In this document: in pieces, positions 1 to 9,379 of the stretch
Layout of the letters: each line of letters opens with the position of its first letter
Numbering within the stretch: the stretch's first letter is position 1
Assembly: GCF_015319355.1 (NCBI RefSeq)
Contig: NZ_JADILU010000001.1
Span: 682,001-746,000 of the forward strand
Source of the DNA: Psychroserpens luteus
GTDB taxonomy: Bacteria; Bacteroidota; Bacteroidia; Flavobacteriales; Flavobacteriaceae
DNA length: 64,000 nt
Direction of reading: 5' to 3'
The notes under the pieces: generated by a model
Databases searched by the model: none
The model's input: the letters and a program-made list of their open reading frames with translations, nothing else
What the model was told of the DNA's origin: nothing
Translations under genes and position numbers: made by a program

Positions 1-1
1 T

Positions 2-322
2 AAAAGTACAGTAAATCATTCTATGCGTGATAAGTATCGGTCTGCTATTTATACGTTTTCAGAAGAACAAAAATTGAATGCTGAGAATATTTTAGAGGTT
101 TTAAATGAGAAATATCAAAACAAATTAGTGACACTTGTTTTAAATTTTGGCGAGTTTAAAGCTTCAAGAGAAGAGATTACAAATTATTACTATAATAATC
201 CTGAAAAACCATTTTGTGAGACTTTTATAAATCCAAAATTGAGATTGCTTTTAGAAAATTATAGTGCTTATATAGATCATGAGAAACTCAATCATTTAAA
301 GGTTGAATCCTTATTACAATAA
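2..322 (+). CDS. msrA: Peptide-methionine (S)-S-oxide reductase MsrA, C-terminal part (5' end outside window)
   Basis: The reading frame is open from the first bases of the window, so this is the 3' end of a gene, not a 99-residue protein starting at the ATG at 23. The visible part holds the YRSAIY segment that follows the substrate pocket in MsrA proteins, then a helix and the family-like tail NPEKPFCETFINPKL. MsrA reduces methionine-S-sulfoxide in proteins with thioredoxin as donor. The catalytic GCFW motif would lie upstream of the window and cannot be checked. The stop is 6 bases before the next gene, so it is probably co-transcribed with the OsmC fusion and the ergothioneine genes. The family call rests on the C-terminal segment only. 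Confidence 0.72.
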   Translation, partial: KSTVNHSMRDKYRSAIYTFSEEQKLNAENILEVLNEKYQNKLVTLVLNFGEFKASREEITNYYYNNPEKPFCETFINPKLRLLLENYSAYIDHEKLNHLKVESLLQ

Positions 323-328
323 AAAATT

Positions 329-1546
329 ATGAATAGTAAAAAATTAATAATAGAAAATAAAAAAGGAGTTAAGCTTCAAGCGTATTTGGAATTGCCTGCA
401 AATCAAAAACCAAACTACTTTGCGATTTTTGCACATTGTTTTACGTGCAGCAGTTCTTTAGGAGCTGTACGGAACATTAGTAGAGCGCTTACTAATCATG
501 GTTTTGGAGTTGTGCGATTTGATTTCACAGGTTTAGGACGTAGTGAAGGCGAGTTTGCAGATAGTTATTTTTCGGCAAATGTTGATGATCTTATAGCTGT
601 TAATGATTTTCTTAAAGAGAATTACAAAGCGCCATCATTATTAGTTGGTCATTCTCTTGGAGGTGCTGCAGTTTTAGTTGCTGCTTCTAAATTAGAAAAT
701 ATAAAGGCTGTTGCTACAATTGGAGCTCCTTCAACAGTGAGTCATGTTAAGCATTTGTTCTCTCACGATATTGACGACATAAAAAATAAAGGTCGCGTTG
801 AAGTTAATATTGGAGGAAGACCTTTCAAAATTGATGAGGAGTTTGTGTCTGATTTTGATAAAACTGATTTGCCAGAAGTTGTTAAATCATTAAGAAAGCC
901 ATTACTTATTTTACATTCTCCCGTAGATGCTATTGTTGGTATTAAAAATGCAGAACAATTGTATCATAGCGCACATCATCCTAAAAGTTTTGTGAGTTTA
1001 GATAATGCAGATCATTTATTAACTAACTCTCAAGACAGTTTGTATGTTGGAGAGATGATTGGTAGTTGGGTAAAACGATATTTTCCGCAGCAAGAAAATA
1101 CAATGTTAGATATTGCAGGAGAACAATTGGTAGCACACTTAAATTTAAAAGAAGATAATTTTACAACAACGATACAAACCGCAAAGCATAGTTTTATTGC
1201 AGATGAACCAGACTCGGTTGGAGGAGATGACTTTGGTCCTTCGCCTTACGATTTCTTGAGTGCAGGATTGGCTGCTTGTACAGTCATGACACTTAAATTA
1301 TATGCTGAACGGAAAAAATGGGATTTGCAAGAAGTGTACGCTCATATCACGTATTCTAAAAAGCATAGTGATGATTTAATGTTAGACTTAGATAAGCCAA
1401 CTCGTATTGATCATTTATCAAAAAAGTTAACTTTTATTGGAAACTTAGATGAGTCACAAAGACAGCGATTAAAAGAAATTGCTTCAAAATGTCCAGTCCA
1501 TAAAACATTACAAAGCGAAGTAATAATTGAAACAGAACTTATTTAA
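329..1546 (+). CDS. Alpha/beta hydrolase - OsmC-like fusion protein
   Basis: This is a two-domain protein of 405 residues. Residues 1-250 form an alpha/beta hydrolase with the nucleophile elbow GHSLGG and a later DAxxG/DHLL segment that should supply the acid and the catalytic His. Residues 260-405 form an OsmC/Ohr-like domain: the first conserved Cys is in LAACTVMTL and the second in the CPVHKTL tail, the usual Cys pair of these peroxiredoxin-like reductases. OsmC proteins reduce organic peroxides. The role of the fused hydrolase is not established, although the same fusion is common in Bacteroidota and proteobacteria. There is no signal peptide, so it is cytoplasmic. Its position between msrA and egtB fits an oxidative-stress role. 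Confidence 0.87.
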   Translation: MNSKKLIIENKKGVKLQAYLELPANQKPNYFAIFAHCFTCSSSLGAVRNISRALTNHGFGVVRFDFTGLGRSEGEFADSYFSANVDDLIAVNDFLKENYKAPSLLVGHSLGGAAVLVAASKLENIKAVATIGAPSTVSHVKHLFSHDIDDIKNKGRVEVNIGGRPFKIDEEFVSDFDKTDLPEVVKSLRKPLLILHSPVDAIVGIKNAEQLYHSAHHPKSFVSLDNADHLLTNSQDSLYVGEMIGSWVKRYFPQQENTMLDIAGEQLVAHLNLKEDNFTTTIQTAKHSFIADEPDSVGGDDFGPSPYDFLSAGLAACTVMTLKLYAERKKWDLQEVYAHITYSKKHSDDLMLDLDKPTRIDHLSKKLTFIGNLDESQRQRLKEIASKCPVHKTLQSEVIIETELI

Positions 1547-1564
1547 AATATTTATTGCCAATCA

Positions 1565-2710
1565 ATGACTTTAAAAGATTCATATTTAAATACACGACAA
1601 AGATTTGTAACCATATGTAAATCTCTCAAAACTGAGGATTACTCTGTGCAACCTAAGATTTTTGTGTCGCCTCCAAAATGGCATTTAGCTCATAGTACAT
1701 GGTTTTTTGAGCAATTTGTGCTTTCAGAATTTAAAAAAGATTATAAGATTTTTGACGAAGATTTTGCCTATTTATTTAATAGTTATTACAATAATGCAGG
1801 CAAACGAGTCTTACGACCAAATAGAGGTTTGATGACGCGCCCAACAGTTGATGAAGTATATCAATATCGAAAATATGTTGACGAGCAAATAGTCGATTTT
1901 TTAAATCAAAACCCTTCAGAGAAAGCTAAGGAAATCATAGAGCTTGGGATTCAACATGAGCAACAACATCAAGAATTGTTTTATTATGATATCAAGTATA
2001 TTTTAGGAAATCAACCTACGTTTCCAACCGTTGAAAATAATATTCATTTAGCTGAAATTGAACAACCTTCAAAATGGTTAAAAGTAAATGAAGGCATTTA
2101 TGATATTGGACATAAAGAGAATGCATTTTGTTATGACAATGAGTTAGGAAGACACAAGGTTTTTCTGCATGAATTTGAAATATCAGATCAACTTGTTACC
2201 AATGAAGATTATATAAAATTCATTGAAGCTGGAGGTTATCAAGATTTTAATTTATGGCATGCCGAAGGTTGGGATTTTATAAAACAAAATGAAATCGAAG
2301 CACCAGAATATTGGCATAAAGTTGATGGGAAATGGCATCAATATACATTGCAAGGTTTTCAAGAAGTTAATTTGAAAGAACCAGTGAGTCATTTGAGTTT
2401 GTATGAAGCTTATGCTTATGCAGAGTGGAAGCAAATGCGCTTACCAACAGAGTTTGAATGGGAAGTTGCTTCAAAGCAATTTGATTATGGGCAATTATGG
2501 GAGTGGACTAATAGTGCTTACTTACCATATCCTAATTTTTCTAAAGCACCAGGAGCTCTAGGAGAATACAATGGTAAATTTATGATTAATCAAATGGTGC
2601 TCAGAGGCGCTTCAATAGCCACTGTAGATAATCATAGTAGATTAACATATCGCAATTTTTTTCATCCAGAAATGAGATGGCAATTTTCAGGAATTAGATT
2701 AGTAAAATAA
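1565..2710 (+). CDS. egtB: Ergothioneine biosynthesis sulfoxide synthase EgtB
   Basis: EgtB is the non-haem iron enzyme that joins a thiol (gamma-Glu-Cys or cysteine) to trimethylhistidine with O2. The N-terminal DinB-like domain carries the three expected iron ligands: His43 in HLAHS, and His131 and His135 in HEQQHQE. The C-terminal domain is of the FGE-sulfatase type (RLPTEFEWE near 293-301, LWEWTNSAY near 311, and a closing RWQFSGIRL). The length of 381 is a little short for the family. egtD follows after 2 bases. No egtA, egtC or egtE is seen, so if the pathway is complete here the enzyme may use cysteine directly and the lyase may be elsewhere. OvoA is less likely because the methyltransferase is separate and of EgtD type. 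Confidence 0.9.
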   Translation: MTLKDSYLNTRQRFVTICKSLKTEDYSVQPKIFVSPPKWHLAHSTWFFEQFVLSEFKKDYKIFDEDFAYLFNSYYNNAGKRVLRPNRGLMTRPTVDEVYQYRKYVDEQIVDFLNQNPSEKAKEIIELGIQHEQQHQELFYYDIKYILGNQPTFPTVENNIHLAEIEQPSKWLKVNEGIYDIGHKENAFCYDNELGRHKVFLHEFEISDQLVTNEDYIKFIEAGGYQDFNLWHAEGWDFIKQNEIEAPEYWHKVDGKWHQYTLQGFQEVNLKEPVSHLSLYEAYAYAEWKQMRLPTEFEWEVASKQFDYGQLWEWTNSAYLPYPNFSKAPGALGEYNGKFMINQMVLRGASIATVDNHSRLTYRNFFHPEMRWQFSGIRLVK

Positions 2711-2712
2711 GT

Positions 2713-3657
2713 ATGAATAACACATTTGCAAAAGACATTATTAAAGGGTTAACTGCTGAAAATAAGCACCTGTCTTCAAAATATTTTTATGACGATAATG
2801 GGAGTCGAATTTTCCAAGAGATTATGCAGATGCCAGAATATTATCTTACAGATTCTGAGTTTGAAATTCTTTCGCTTCAATCACAACAAATCGTTGATGC
2901 TCTAGATTTTAATCAACCATTTAATATAATAGAATTGGGTGCTGGTGATGGTTTTAAAACTTTTAAACTGCTTGAGCATCTAGTTAATACTGAAGTAGAG
3001 TTTAATTATGTGCCAATTGATATATCTCAAGAAGCAATTACAATACTTACAGAAAAATTAAAGAAACGCTTACCCAAGTTGTCTATTCAGCCTAAAGTAG
3101 GTGATTATTTTGAAATTCTTAAAGAAGAATCAGAAAATGAAATTCCAAGTTTACTCTTGTTTTTAGGAAGTAATGTTGGTAATTATTTAGAGGATCAAGC
3201 TATCGATTTACTCAAGCTTTTTAATCAAAATATGAATGTGAATGACAAGTTATTAATTGGTATTGATTTAAAGAAAAATCCAATTACAGTTCATAATGCA
3301 TATTATGATAAATTGGGAGTTACAAAGCGCTTTAATTTGAATTTATTGATCCGTATCAATAGAGAATTTGATGCTAATTTCAAAATCGATGATTTTGATT
3401 TTTATTGCCATTACAATCCGTTAAATGGTGAAGTAAAAAGCTACATCGTGAGTTTGAAATCACAAGAAGTTCATATTCAAAAACTAGACACTACAATTGC
3501 TTTTGAGCAAAATGAATTAATATGGACAGAGTTGTCAAAGAAGTATGCGCTTAGTGAAATTGAAGTATTGGCTGGTCAGGCGAATTTCAGTATTAAAAAT
3601 CATTTTTTAGATTGTAAGCATTATTTCACAGATAGCCTCTGGGTCAAATTAGGGTAA
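2713..3657 (+). CDS. egtD: L-histidine N-alpha-methyltransferase EgtD
   Basis: EgtD trimethylates the alpha-amino group of histidine with SAM to give hercynine, the substrate of EgtB. The N-terminus has the family signature KYFYDDNGSRIFQEIMQMPEYY near residues 24-43, and the SAM-binding motif IELGAGDGFKTFKLL lies near residue 74. The length of 314 is normal. The gene starts 2 bases after the egtB stop, so the two are almost certainly translated from one message. The pair is enough for hercynine and its sulfoxide conjugate; the final C-S lyase is not in view. Confidence 0.92.
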   Translation: MNNTFAKDIIKGLTAENKHLSSKYFYDDNGSRIFQEIMQMPEYYLTDSEFEILSLQSQQIVDALDFNQPFNIIELGAGDGFKTFKLLEHLVNTEVEFNYVPIDISQEAITILTEKLKKRLPKLSIQPKVGDYFEILKEESENEIPSLLLFLGSNVGNYLEDQAIDLLKLFNQNMNVNDKLLIGIDLKKNPITVHNAYYDKLGVTKRFNLNLLIRINREFDANFKIDDFDFYCHYNPLNGEVKSYIVSLKSQEVHIQKLDTTIAFEQNELIWTELSKKYALSEIEVLAGQANFSIKNHFLDCKHYFTDSLWVKLG

Positions 3658-3731
3658 GAATCAACATCTTTAGGGATAAAGGCAAATAGAATGAAACCTT
3701 TAACCTTATTTTGTAAATTAAATTGAATACA

Positions 3732-6700
3732 ATGATTAACATTAAGAGATCGACCATAATTATTATTTCATGTTTCCTTTTTAATGCATGTGCAACCCAT
3801 AAGGCACAGTATAAAGACGAATCTTCAAAATTAGCTGAACGCCCAAATAAAGAAATTGAGAAAGTATTTTACTTGATTGGTGATGCTGGTAAATCACCTC
3901 AAGGTGGCATGTCTAAAGCGTTAACCGCTTTTAATAATCATATTGCTAACAAAGACACCAAAAACGACTATACTATATTTTTAGGAGATAATATTTATCC
4001 AGAAGGCTTGCCTGCTAAAGGGGAAGAGGGTAGAGAGAATGCTGAAAATGCTCTTAATGGTCAAATAAAAGCTGTAGAGAATTTTAAAGGAGAAGTTTTA
4101 TTTATTCCAGGAAATCATGATTGGTATGCTGGAGGAATTAAAGGCTTAAAACGTCAAGAAAAATACATTGAGGAGGCTCTTGGGAAGAATACATTTCAAC
4201 CAGAGAATGGTTGTCCATTAGAAAGTATAGATGTAAGTGAAACTATTCAATTAATAGCAATAGACACGCAATGGTATTTAGAAAACTGGAATGAAAATCC
4301 AGCTATAAATGATGAGTGTGAGATAAAAACACGTGAACGATTCTTTGAAGAATTAGAAGGTGAAATTAAGAAAGCTCAAAACAAAACTATTGTATTTGCA
4401 ATGCATCATCCACTATATACAAATGGTGTTCATGGAGGATATTATGCAGCCGATAAACATTTATATCCAACACAAAAAAAGATTCCTGTTCCAATATTTG
4501 CGTCTTTAATTTCTCAAATTAGAACGCAAGGAGGTGTTTCTATTCAAGATCGTTTTAATGAACGTTATAATAAGCTTATGAGTCGTATCGAGACTATGGC
4601 TTTTGAATCTGAAAATTTAGTTTTTGTTTCTGGACACGAGCATACATTACAGTACATTGAGCAAGACCGTATTAAACAAATTGTGTCTGGTGCTGGCGCA
4701 AAAGAATCATCTGCGCAATTAAGTAATAATGGTTTGTTTTCCTACGGAAAGCAAGGTTTTGCTGAGTTAACCATATATAAAGATGGAAGCAGTTGGGTGA
4801 CGATTTATGGAGAAGAAAATGGAGAGCCAAAACGTCTCTTTGCCAAGCAAGTTTATGAGCCAGCTAAAGATTATGATGTTTCAAAATTACCAGATAGTTT
4901 TCCTCAAGAGGTCGAAGCTTCTGTTTATTCTAAAGAAGAAACAGATAAAACAGGTTTTTTTGAGTCTGTTTGGGGAAGTCATTATCGAGATATCTACAGT
5001 ACTAAAATTACAGCTCAGGTAGCAACATTAGATACACTTTATGGAGGATTAGAAGTTGTAAGAGCTGGAGGAGGTCATCAAACAAGGTCTTTACGTTTAA
5101 AAACAAAAGATGGTAGGGAATTAAATATGAGAGCATTAAGAAAAAGTGCTACTCAATATTTACAAGCTGTATTATTTAAGGATACTTATATCCAAGATGA
5201 ATTTGAAAAAACAGCGGTAGAAGGATTGATTCAAGATTTTTATACAGCTGCTCACCCTTATGCTTTTACTGTGGTACCAGATCTTTCTGATGCTGCGGAA
5301 ATTTTTCATACCAATCCAAAGATTTATTTCATTCCGAAGCATAAACACTTAGGAAGATATAATAATGATTACGGAGGAGAATTGTATATGATTGAAGAGC
5401 GTCCAGAAGATAATTACTCAGGTGAGCGCAACTTTGGTTTTGCAGATGACATAGAAAGTACTCACGATATTATTGCAAAGGTAAGAGAAGATGAAAAATA
5501 TAAAATTGATGAGAATGCATATGTAAGAGCGCGCTTGTTTGATATGCTTATTGGTGATTGGGATAGACACCAGGATCAATGGCGTTGGGCGCAATTTGAC
5601 CAAGATAATGGCGATAAATGGTATAGGCCAATTCCAAGAGATAGAGATCAAGTGTTTTCTAATTTTGATGGTGCGTTATTAGATGTTATGAAAATTATTT
5701 CTGGCTCTACAAAACAACTGCAGGTGTATGATGAAGACCTAAAAGATATTGAATGGATGAATGCTGCAGGTGTAAAACTAGATCGCGTTATGGTTCAACA
5801 ATCAACTAAAGAAAAATGGTTAGAACATGCTCAGTTTTTACAAGATAATATAACAGATGAAGTTATAGAAAAAGCATTTTCTAAAGTTCCTAAAGAAGTA
5901 CAAGATGCTACTTTGGAGGATATTAAGAAAAAACTCAAAGGCAGACGTTCAAACCTTTTAGATATTGCAACTAGATATTATGACTTCCTTAATGAGTTAG
6001 TCATATTAACAGGAACAGATAAAGATGATTATATTGAAGTTTCTAGAATTGCAGATAATGAAACACATGTTAAGATCTCAAGAATTAAAGATGGAGAAAA
6101 AGGTGAAGTAATAGTTGATAAAACTTTTCATAAAGATGTTACCAAAGAGATTTGGATTTATGGTTTAGATGATAAAGATGTTTTTGAAGTAACTGGTAGA
6201 GCTAATAATCTCATTTTCACAAGACTTATTGGAGGGCAGGAAGATGATACTTACATCATTAAATCTGGTCGAAGAGTGAAAGTTTACGATCATGAAAGTA
6301 AACCTAATACCATCCAGGAAAACAATGGAGCGAAGATTAGGTTGACAGATATTTATAAACTCAATCTTTTTGATTTTCAAAAACATATAGTAAATACAAG
6401 TGTGATTACTCCTGCAGTTGGGTTTAATCCAGATGATGGTGTGTCTTTAGGCTTACAGTTTGTGAAAACTAAAAAAGGTTTCCAAAGAAATCCTTTTTCT
6501 CAACAACACCGATTTAAAGGTGGTTATTTCTTTGCAACCAGTGGATTCTCTTTAGTGTATGATGGCGAGTTTGCTAATGTTATGAATGATTGGAATTTAC
6601 ATGTTGGTGGTCAATTCACATCAGAAAACTTTACTAATAACTTTTTTGGCTACGGAAATGAAACCGAAAATTTAGATGACGATCTAGATCTGGATTATAA

Positions 6701-7436
6701 TCGTGTAAAAACGAGTATTTATATGGCGAAAGCTGGAATTCTTAAAAAAGGAGATTTTGGTAGTGATTATGGGTTTAGAGCAATCTTTGAAGCTATAGAG
6801 ATTGATGATACACCTGATCGATTTATTACAGATTTCGCAGTGCCATATGAAGGATTCTATGAAAGACGCCTTTTTGGAGCATTAGAAGCAGAATACAAAT
6901 ATGCCAGTTTTGATAATAAAATAAATCCTACAAGAGGAATGACATTTTTAATCAATGTTGGTGGAAAAACAGAATTTGAAGATACAAAGAATACTTATGG
7001 CTACATTAATTCAGATTTAGGCTTTTATAATTCATTAAGTCGAAATCGAAAATTAGTTTTAAAAACAGATGCAAGATTACAAGTAAGAGTTGGAGATGAT
7101 TTGGTGTTTTATCAAGCGTCTAATATTGGTGGTCAAAATGGTTTAAGAGGTTATAGAACAGAACGATTTACAGGAAAAAGTGCCTTTGTAGGTAGTACAG
7201 ATTTAAGATATAGTTTCAATTCATTCAAAACAAAAACATTACCACTTCAAATGGGTGTTTTTGGAGGGTTTGATGTTGGTCGCGTTTGGTTGAAAGGAGA
7301 TTTTTCAGATAAATGGCATAACGATTATGGAGGTGGATTTTGGATCACTGCAGCAGATAGTTTATCAGGAACTTTCAATCTATTTAATAGTGAAGAAGGT
7401 GTACGATTCTCTTTTGGGTTTGGTTTGAATTTTTAA
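3732..7436 (+). CDS. Outer-membrane lipoprotein with metallophosphoesterase domain and BamA/D15-like barrel
   Basis: This is a very large fusion of about 1234 residues. I chose the ATG at 3732 over the TTG 9 bases upstream because it gives a compact lipoprotein signal with lipobox LFNAC (Cys about 20). Residues 45-330 form a calcineurin-like phosphoesterase with all metal motifs: GDAGK, GDNIYPEG, GNHDW, HHPLY and GHEHTL. Residues about 400-830 are a region I cannot assign. From about 880 to the end it is rich in beta strands with GYF/GLNF-type ends and the bacterial surface antigen (D15) pattern, closing on an aromatic residue (Phe) as outer-membrane barrels do. It is probably an outer-membrane protein with a surface or periplasmic phosphatase. 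The substrate is unknown. The DUF2254 gene follows after 6 bases. Confidence 0.8.
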   Translation: MINIKRSTIIIISCFLFNACATHKAQYKDESSKLAERPNKEIEKVFYLIGDAGKSPQGGMSKALTAFNNHIANKDTKNDYTIFLGDNIYPEGLPAKGEEGRENAENALNGQIKAVENFKGEVLFIPGNHDWYAGGIKGLKRQEKYIEEALGKNTFQPENGCPLESIDVSETIQLIAIDTQWYLENWNENPAINDECEIKTRERFFEELEGEIKKAQNKTIVFAMHHPLYTNGVHGGYYAADKHLYPTQKKIPVPIFASLISQIRTQGGVSIQDRFNERYNKLMSRIETMAFESENLVFVSGHEHTLQYIEQDRIKQIVSGAGAKESSAQLSNNGLFSYGKQGFAELTIYKDGSSWVTIYGEENGEPKRLFAKQVYEPAKDYDVSKLPDSFPQEVEASVYSKEETDKTGFFESVWGSHYRDIYSTKITAQVATLDTLYGGLEVVRAGGGHQTRSLRLKTKDGRELNMRALRKSATQYLQAVLFKDTYIQDEFEKTAVEGLIQDFYTAAHPYAFTVVPDLSDAAEIFHTNPKIYFIPKHKHLGRYNNDYGGELYMIEERPEDNYSGERNFGFADDIESTHDIIAKVREDEKYKIDENAYVRARLFDMLIGDWDRHQDQWRWAQFDQDNGDKWYRPIPRDRDQVFSNFDGALLDVMKIISGSTKQLQVYDEDLKDIEWMNAAGVKLDRVMVQQSTKEKWLEHAQFLQDNITDEVIEKAFSKVPKEVQDATLEDIKKKLKGRRSNLLDIATRYYDFLNELVILTGTDKDDYIEVSRIADNETHVKISRIKDGEKGEVIVDKTFHKDVTKEIWIYGLDDKDVFEVTGRANNLIFTRLIGGQEDDTYIIKSGRRVKVYDHESKPNTIQENNGAKIRLTDIYKLNLFDFQKHIVNTSVITPAVGFNPDDGVSLGLQFVKTKKGFQRNPFSQQHRFKGGYFFATSGFSLVYDGEFANVMNDWNLHVGGQFTSENFTNNFFGYGNETENLDDDLDLDYNRVKTSIYMAKAGILKKGDFGSDYGFRAIFEAIEIDDTPDRFITDFAVPYEGFYERRLFGALEAEYKYASFDNKINPTRGMTFLINVGGKTEFEDTKNTYGYINSDLGFYNSLSRNRKLVLKTDARLQVRVGDDLVFYQASNIGGQNGLRGYRTERFTGKSAFVGSTDLRYSFNSFKTKTLPLQMGVFGGFDVGRVWLKGDFSDKWHNDYGGGFWITAADSLSGTFNLFNSEEGVRFSFGFGLNF

Positions 7437-7442
7437 AATTAA

Positions 7443-8726
7443 ATGAAAACATATTTAAGCAATACAATAAAAAACATATTTAAGTTAGAAAGTAAAATTG
7501 CTTTCTATCCCTCACTTTTGAGTGTTTTAGGACTTGTATTCGCTTTTACAATGTATTATTTTGAGAGCATAGGGATTTCTAAATATTTGCTTAAAAATGC
7601 TCCTGTATTAGTTGTTAACGATACTGAAACAGCTAGGAATTTATTAACCACATTTATTGCAGGTTTGATTTCTATAATGGTGTTTAGCTTTTCTATGGTA
7701 ATGATACTCCTCAATCAAGCATCAAGTAATTTTTCACCAAGAATATTACCAGGTTTGATTTCTAATAGAAGACATCAAATAATTCTTGGCATATATAACT
7801 TTACGCTGCTTTATTGCATTTTCACATTGGTATCTATAGAACCTGATGGGAATAAATATCAACTGCCTGGATTTTCAGTGTTGCTTGCTATTTTTGCTAT
7901 GACATTCTGTTTAGGAGCATTTATATACTTCATACATTCTATCTCTCAAGAAATCCAAGTCAATAACATTATGGACCGTATTTTTTATACAGCCAAAGCA
8001 AGGCTGCAAAAACTTATCGATTCTGAAAAAAATGATAATTTGGATTTTCCAGAGACCTCAAATTGGTCTACAGTGACTTCTAATGTGTCAGGCTATTTTC
8101 AGGATTTAAACCTCAATGCTTTAAAGGAGATTACAAACATTAATGATATAAAATTGGAGATTATACCAATTAAAGGAAAGTATTTACTACCAGGACAATC
8201 ATTATTCAAATCAAATGTTAAGCTAGAAGACAAGGTTATTGATGAGGTATGTGGAACATTTCGCTTTTCTAAAAGTGAGTTAATTGAAGATAATTATTTG
8301 CTAGCCTTTAAACAAATTACTGAAATTGCTGTAAAAGCAATGTCGCCAGGAATTAATGATCCTGGAACAGCAATTAATGCCATAGATTATTTAACAGAGT
8401 TGTTTTCTCTTAGACTCAAAAAGAAAGAAATTAGTCTCATTTATAACCATCAAGAATTGCCAGTTTTAAAGATAAATACTGTCGATTTTAAAGACTTATT
8501 GTTTCAAGTTATGGCAGCTTTAAGAACCTATTGTAGTCATGATATTATCATCGTTCAAAAACTGTTTTTCATGTTGAACTTTCTAAAAGATAGTAGCGAT
8601 GTGAAATTAGAAATATATAAAGAAACTATAGCTTTAGAGCTTGAGAATCTTTTTGAGGATGCTGCAAATAGCTTGAAAAATAAAGCAGATTTAGCGCTTT
8701 TAAAGAAAATGCATTCTAATTTTTAG
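7443..8726 (+). CDS. DUF2254 family inner-membrane protein
   Basis: This is a 427-residue membrane protein of the DUF2254 type. Four hydrophobic segments lie in the first 165 residues, with the family-like stretch after the second (FSFSMVMILLNQASSNFSPRI). A soluble C-terminal half follows, containing KAMSPGINDPGTAINAIDYL, the best-conserved part of the family. The function of DUF2254 is not known. It lies 6 bases after the phosphoesterase-barrel gene, so the two envelope proteins are probably co-expressed. Confidence 0.82.
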   Translation: MKTYLSNTIKNIFKLESKIAFYPSLLSVLGLVFAFTMYYFESIGISKYLLKNAPVLVVNDTETARNLLTTFIAGLISIMVFSFSMVMILLNQASSNFSPRILPGLISNRRHQIILGIYNFTLLYCIFTLVSIEPDGNKYQLPGFSVLLAIFAMTFCLGAFIYFIHSISQEIQVNNIMDRIFYTAKARLQKLIDSEKNDNLDFPETSNWSTVTSNVSGYFQDLNLNALKEITNINDIKLEIIPIKGKYLLPGQSLFKSNVKLEDKVIDEVCGTFRFSKSELIEDNYLLAFKQITEIAVKAMSPGINDPGTAINAIDYLTELFSLRLKKKEISLIYNHQELPVLKINTVDFKDLLFQVMAALRTYCSHDIIIVQKLFFMLNFLKDSSDVKLEIYKETIALELENLFEDAANSLKNKADLALLKKMHSNF

Positions 8727-8764
8727 GATCTAAAAGAATTTAATTTTTATAAAAATATACAAAC

Positions 8765-9364
8765 ATGGCATCCTACTCAACATTAATTTGTATTCCAGAT
8801 ATAAGTGGCTTTACTCGTTTTATGAGCGACACCAATATCGAGTTAAGTGCAAAAGTTATTCCTGCACTTTTAAATGAGATTATCTATGCTAATGAAATTG
8901 GTTTAAGAGTTTCAGAAATAGAAGGCGATGCTGTTTTGTTTTTCAAAAAAGGAGAACTGCCTCCATTCAAAGAACTAATTAATCAATGCAAATTGTTTTT
9001 TACTCAATTCTATAAACAATTAGATGTGTTGTCAAAGAAATATAGTCAAGAAAAGGGGATAGATAATGTGCCTGATTTAGGTTTAAAAATCATCCTTCAT
9101 TTTGGAGAAAAAGTAGAGTCTGTTCAAATAGGAAATCATATCAAACTTATGGGAGAAGATGTGATTATTGCACATCGCCTTTTAAAAAATGATATAAAAG
9201 AAGACGAGTATTTATTAATTTCAGAGCATTTGCTAAATCAATATAAAGACAAAGTTATTGAACGCAATTTTGGTTGGGGAGAACTTCTAAATGAAGAAGA
9301 GCAATACAAGCACATAGGTGATATTAATTACAGTTATGTGAAAATGCATAAGCTATTAGAATAA
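8765..9364 (+). CDS. DUF2652 protein, degenerate class III nucleotide cyclase-like
   Basis: The 199-residue protein begins with CIPDISGFTRFM, which matches the first metal-binding Asp motif of class III adenylate/guanylate cyclases, and has EGDAVLFF about 50 residues later for the second Asp. A third motif near residue 130, GEDVIIAHRLL, corresponds to the cyclase G-x-x-V-N-x-A-x-R segment: the Arg is kept, but the transition-state Asn is replaced by Ile. It may therefore bind nucleotide without efficient cyclization. There is no signal peptide or membrane segment. It ends 15 bases before a convergent gene. Confidence 0.78.
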   Translation: MASYSTLICIPDISGFTRFMSDTNIELSAKVIPALLNEIIYANEIGLRVSEIEGDAVLFFKKGELPPFKELINQCKLFFTQFYKQLDVLSKKYSQEKGIDNVPDLGLKIILHFGEKVESVQIGNHIKLMGEDVIIAHRLLKNDIKEDEYLLISEHLLNQYKDKVIERNFGWGELLNEEEQYKHIGDINYSYVKMHKLLE

Positions 9365-9379
9365 TCGGTGTTAAACCAA

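Noticed and set aside
1565-3657. Ovothiol synthase (OvoA)
   Set aside because: OvoA carries its methyltransferase fused at the C-terminus and is much longer. Here a separate EgtD-type histidine methyltransferase is present.
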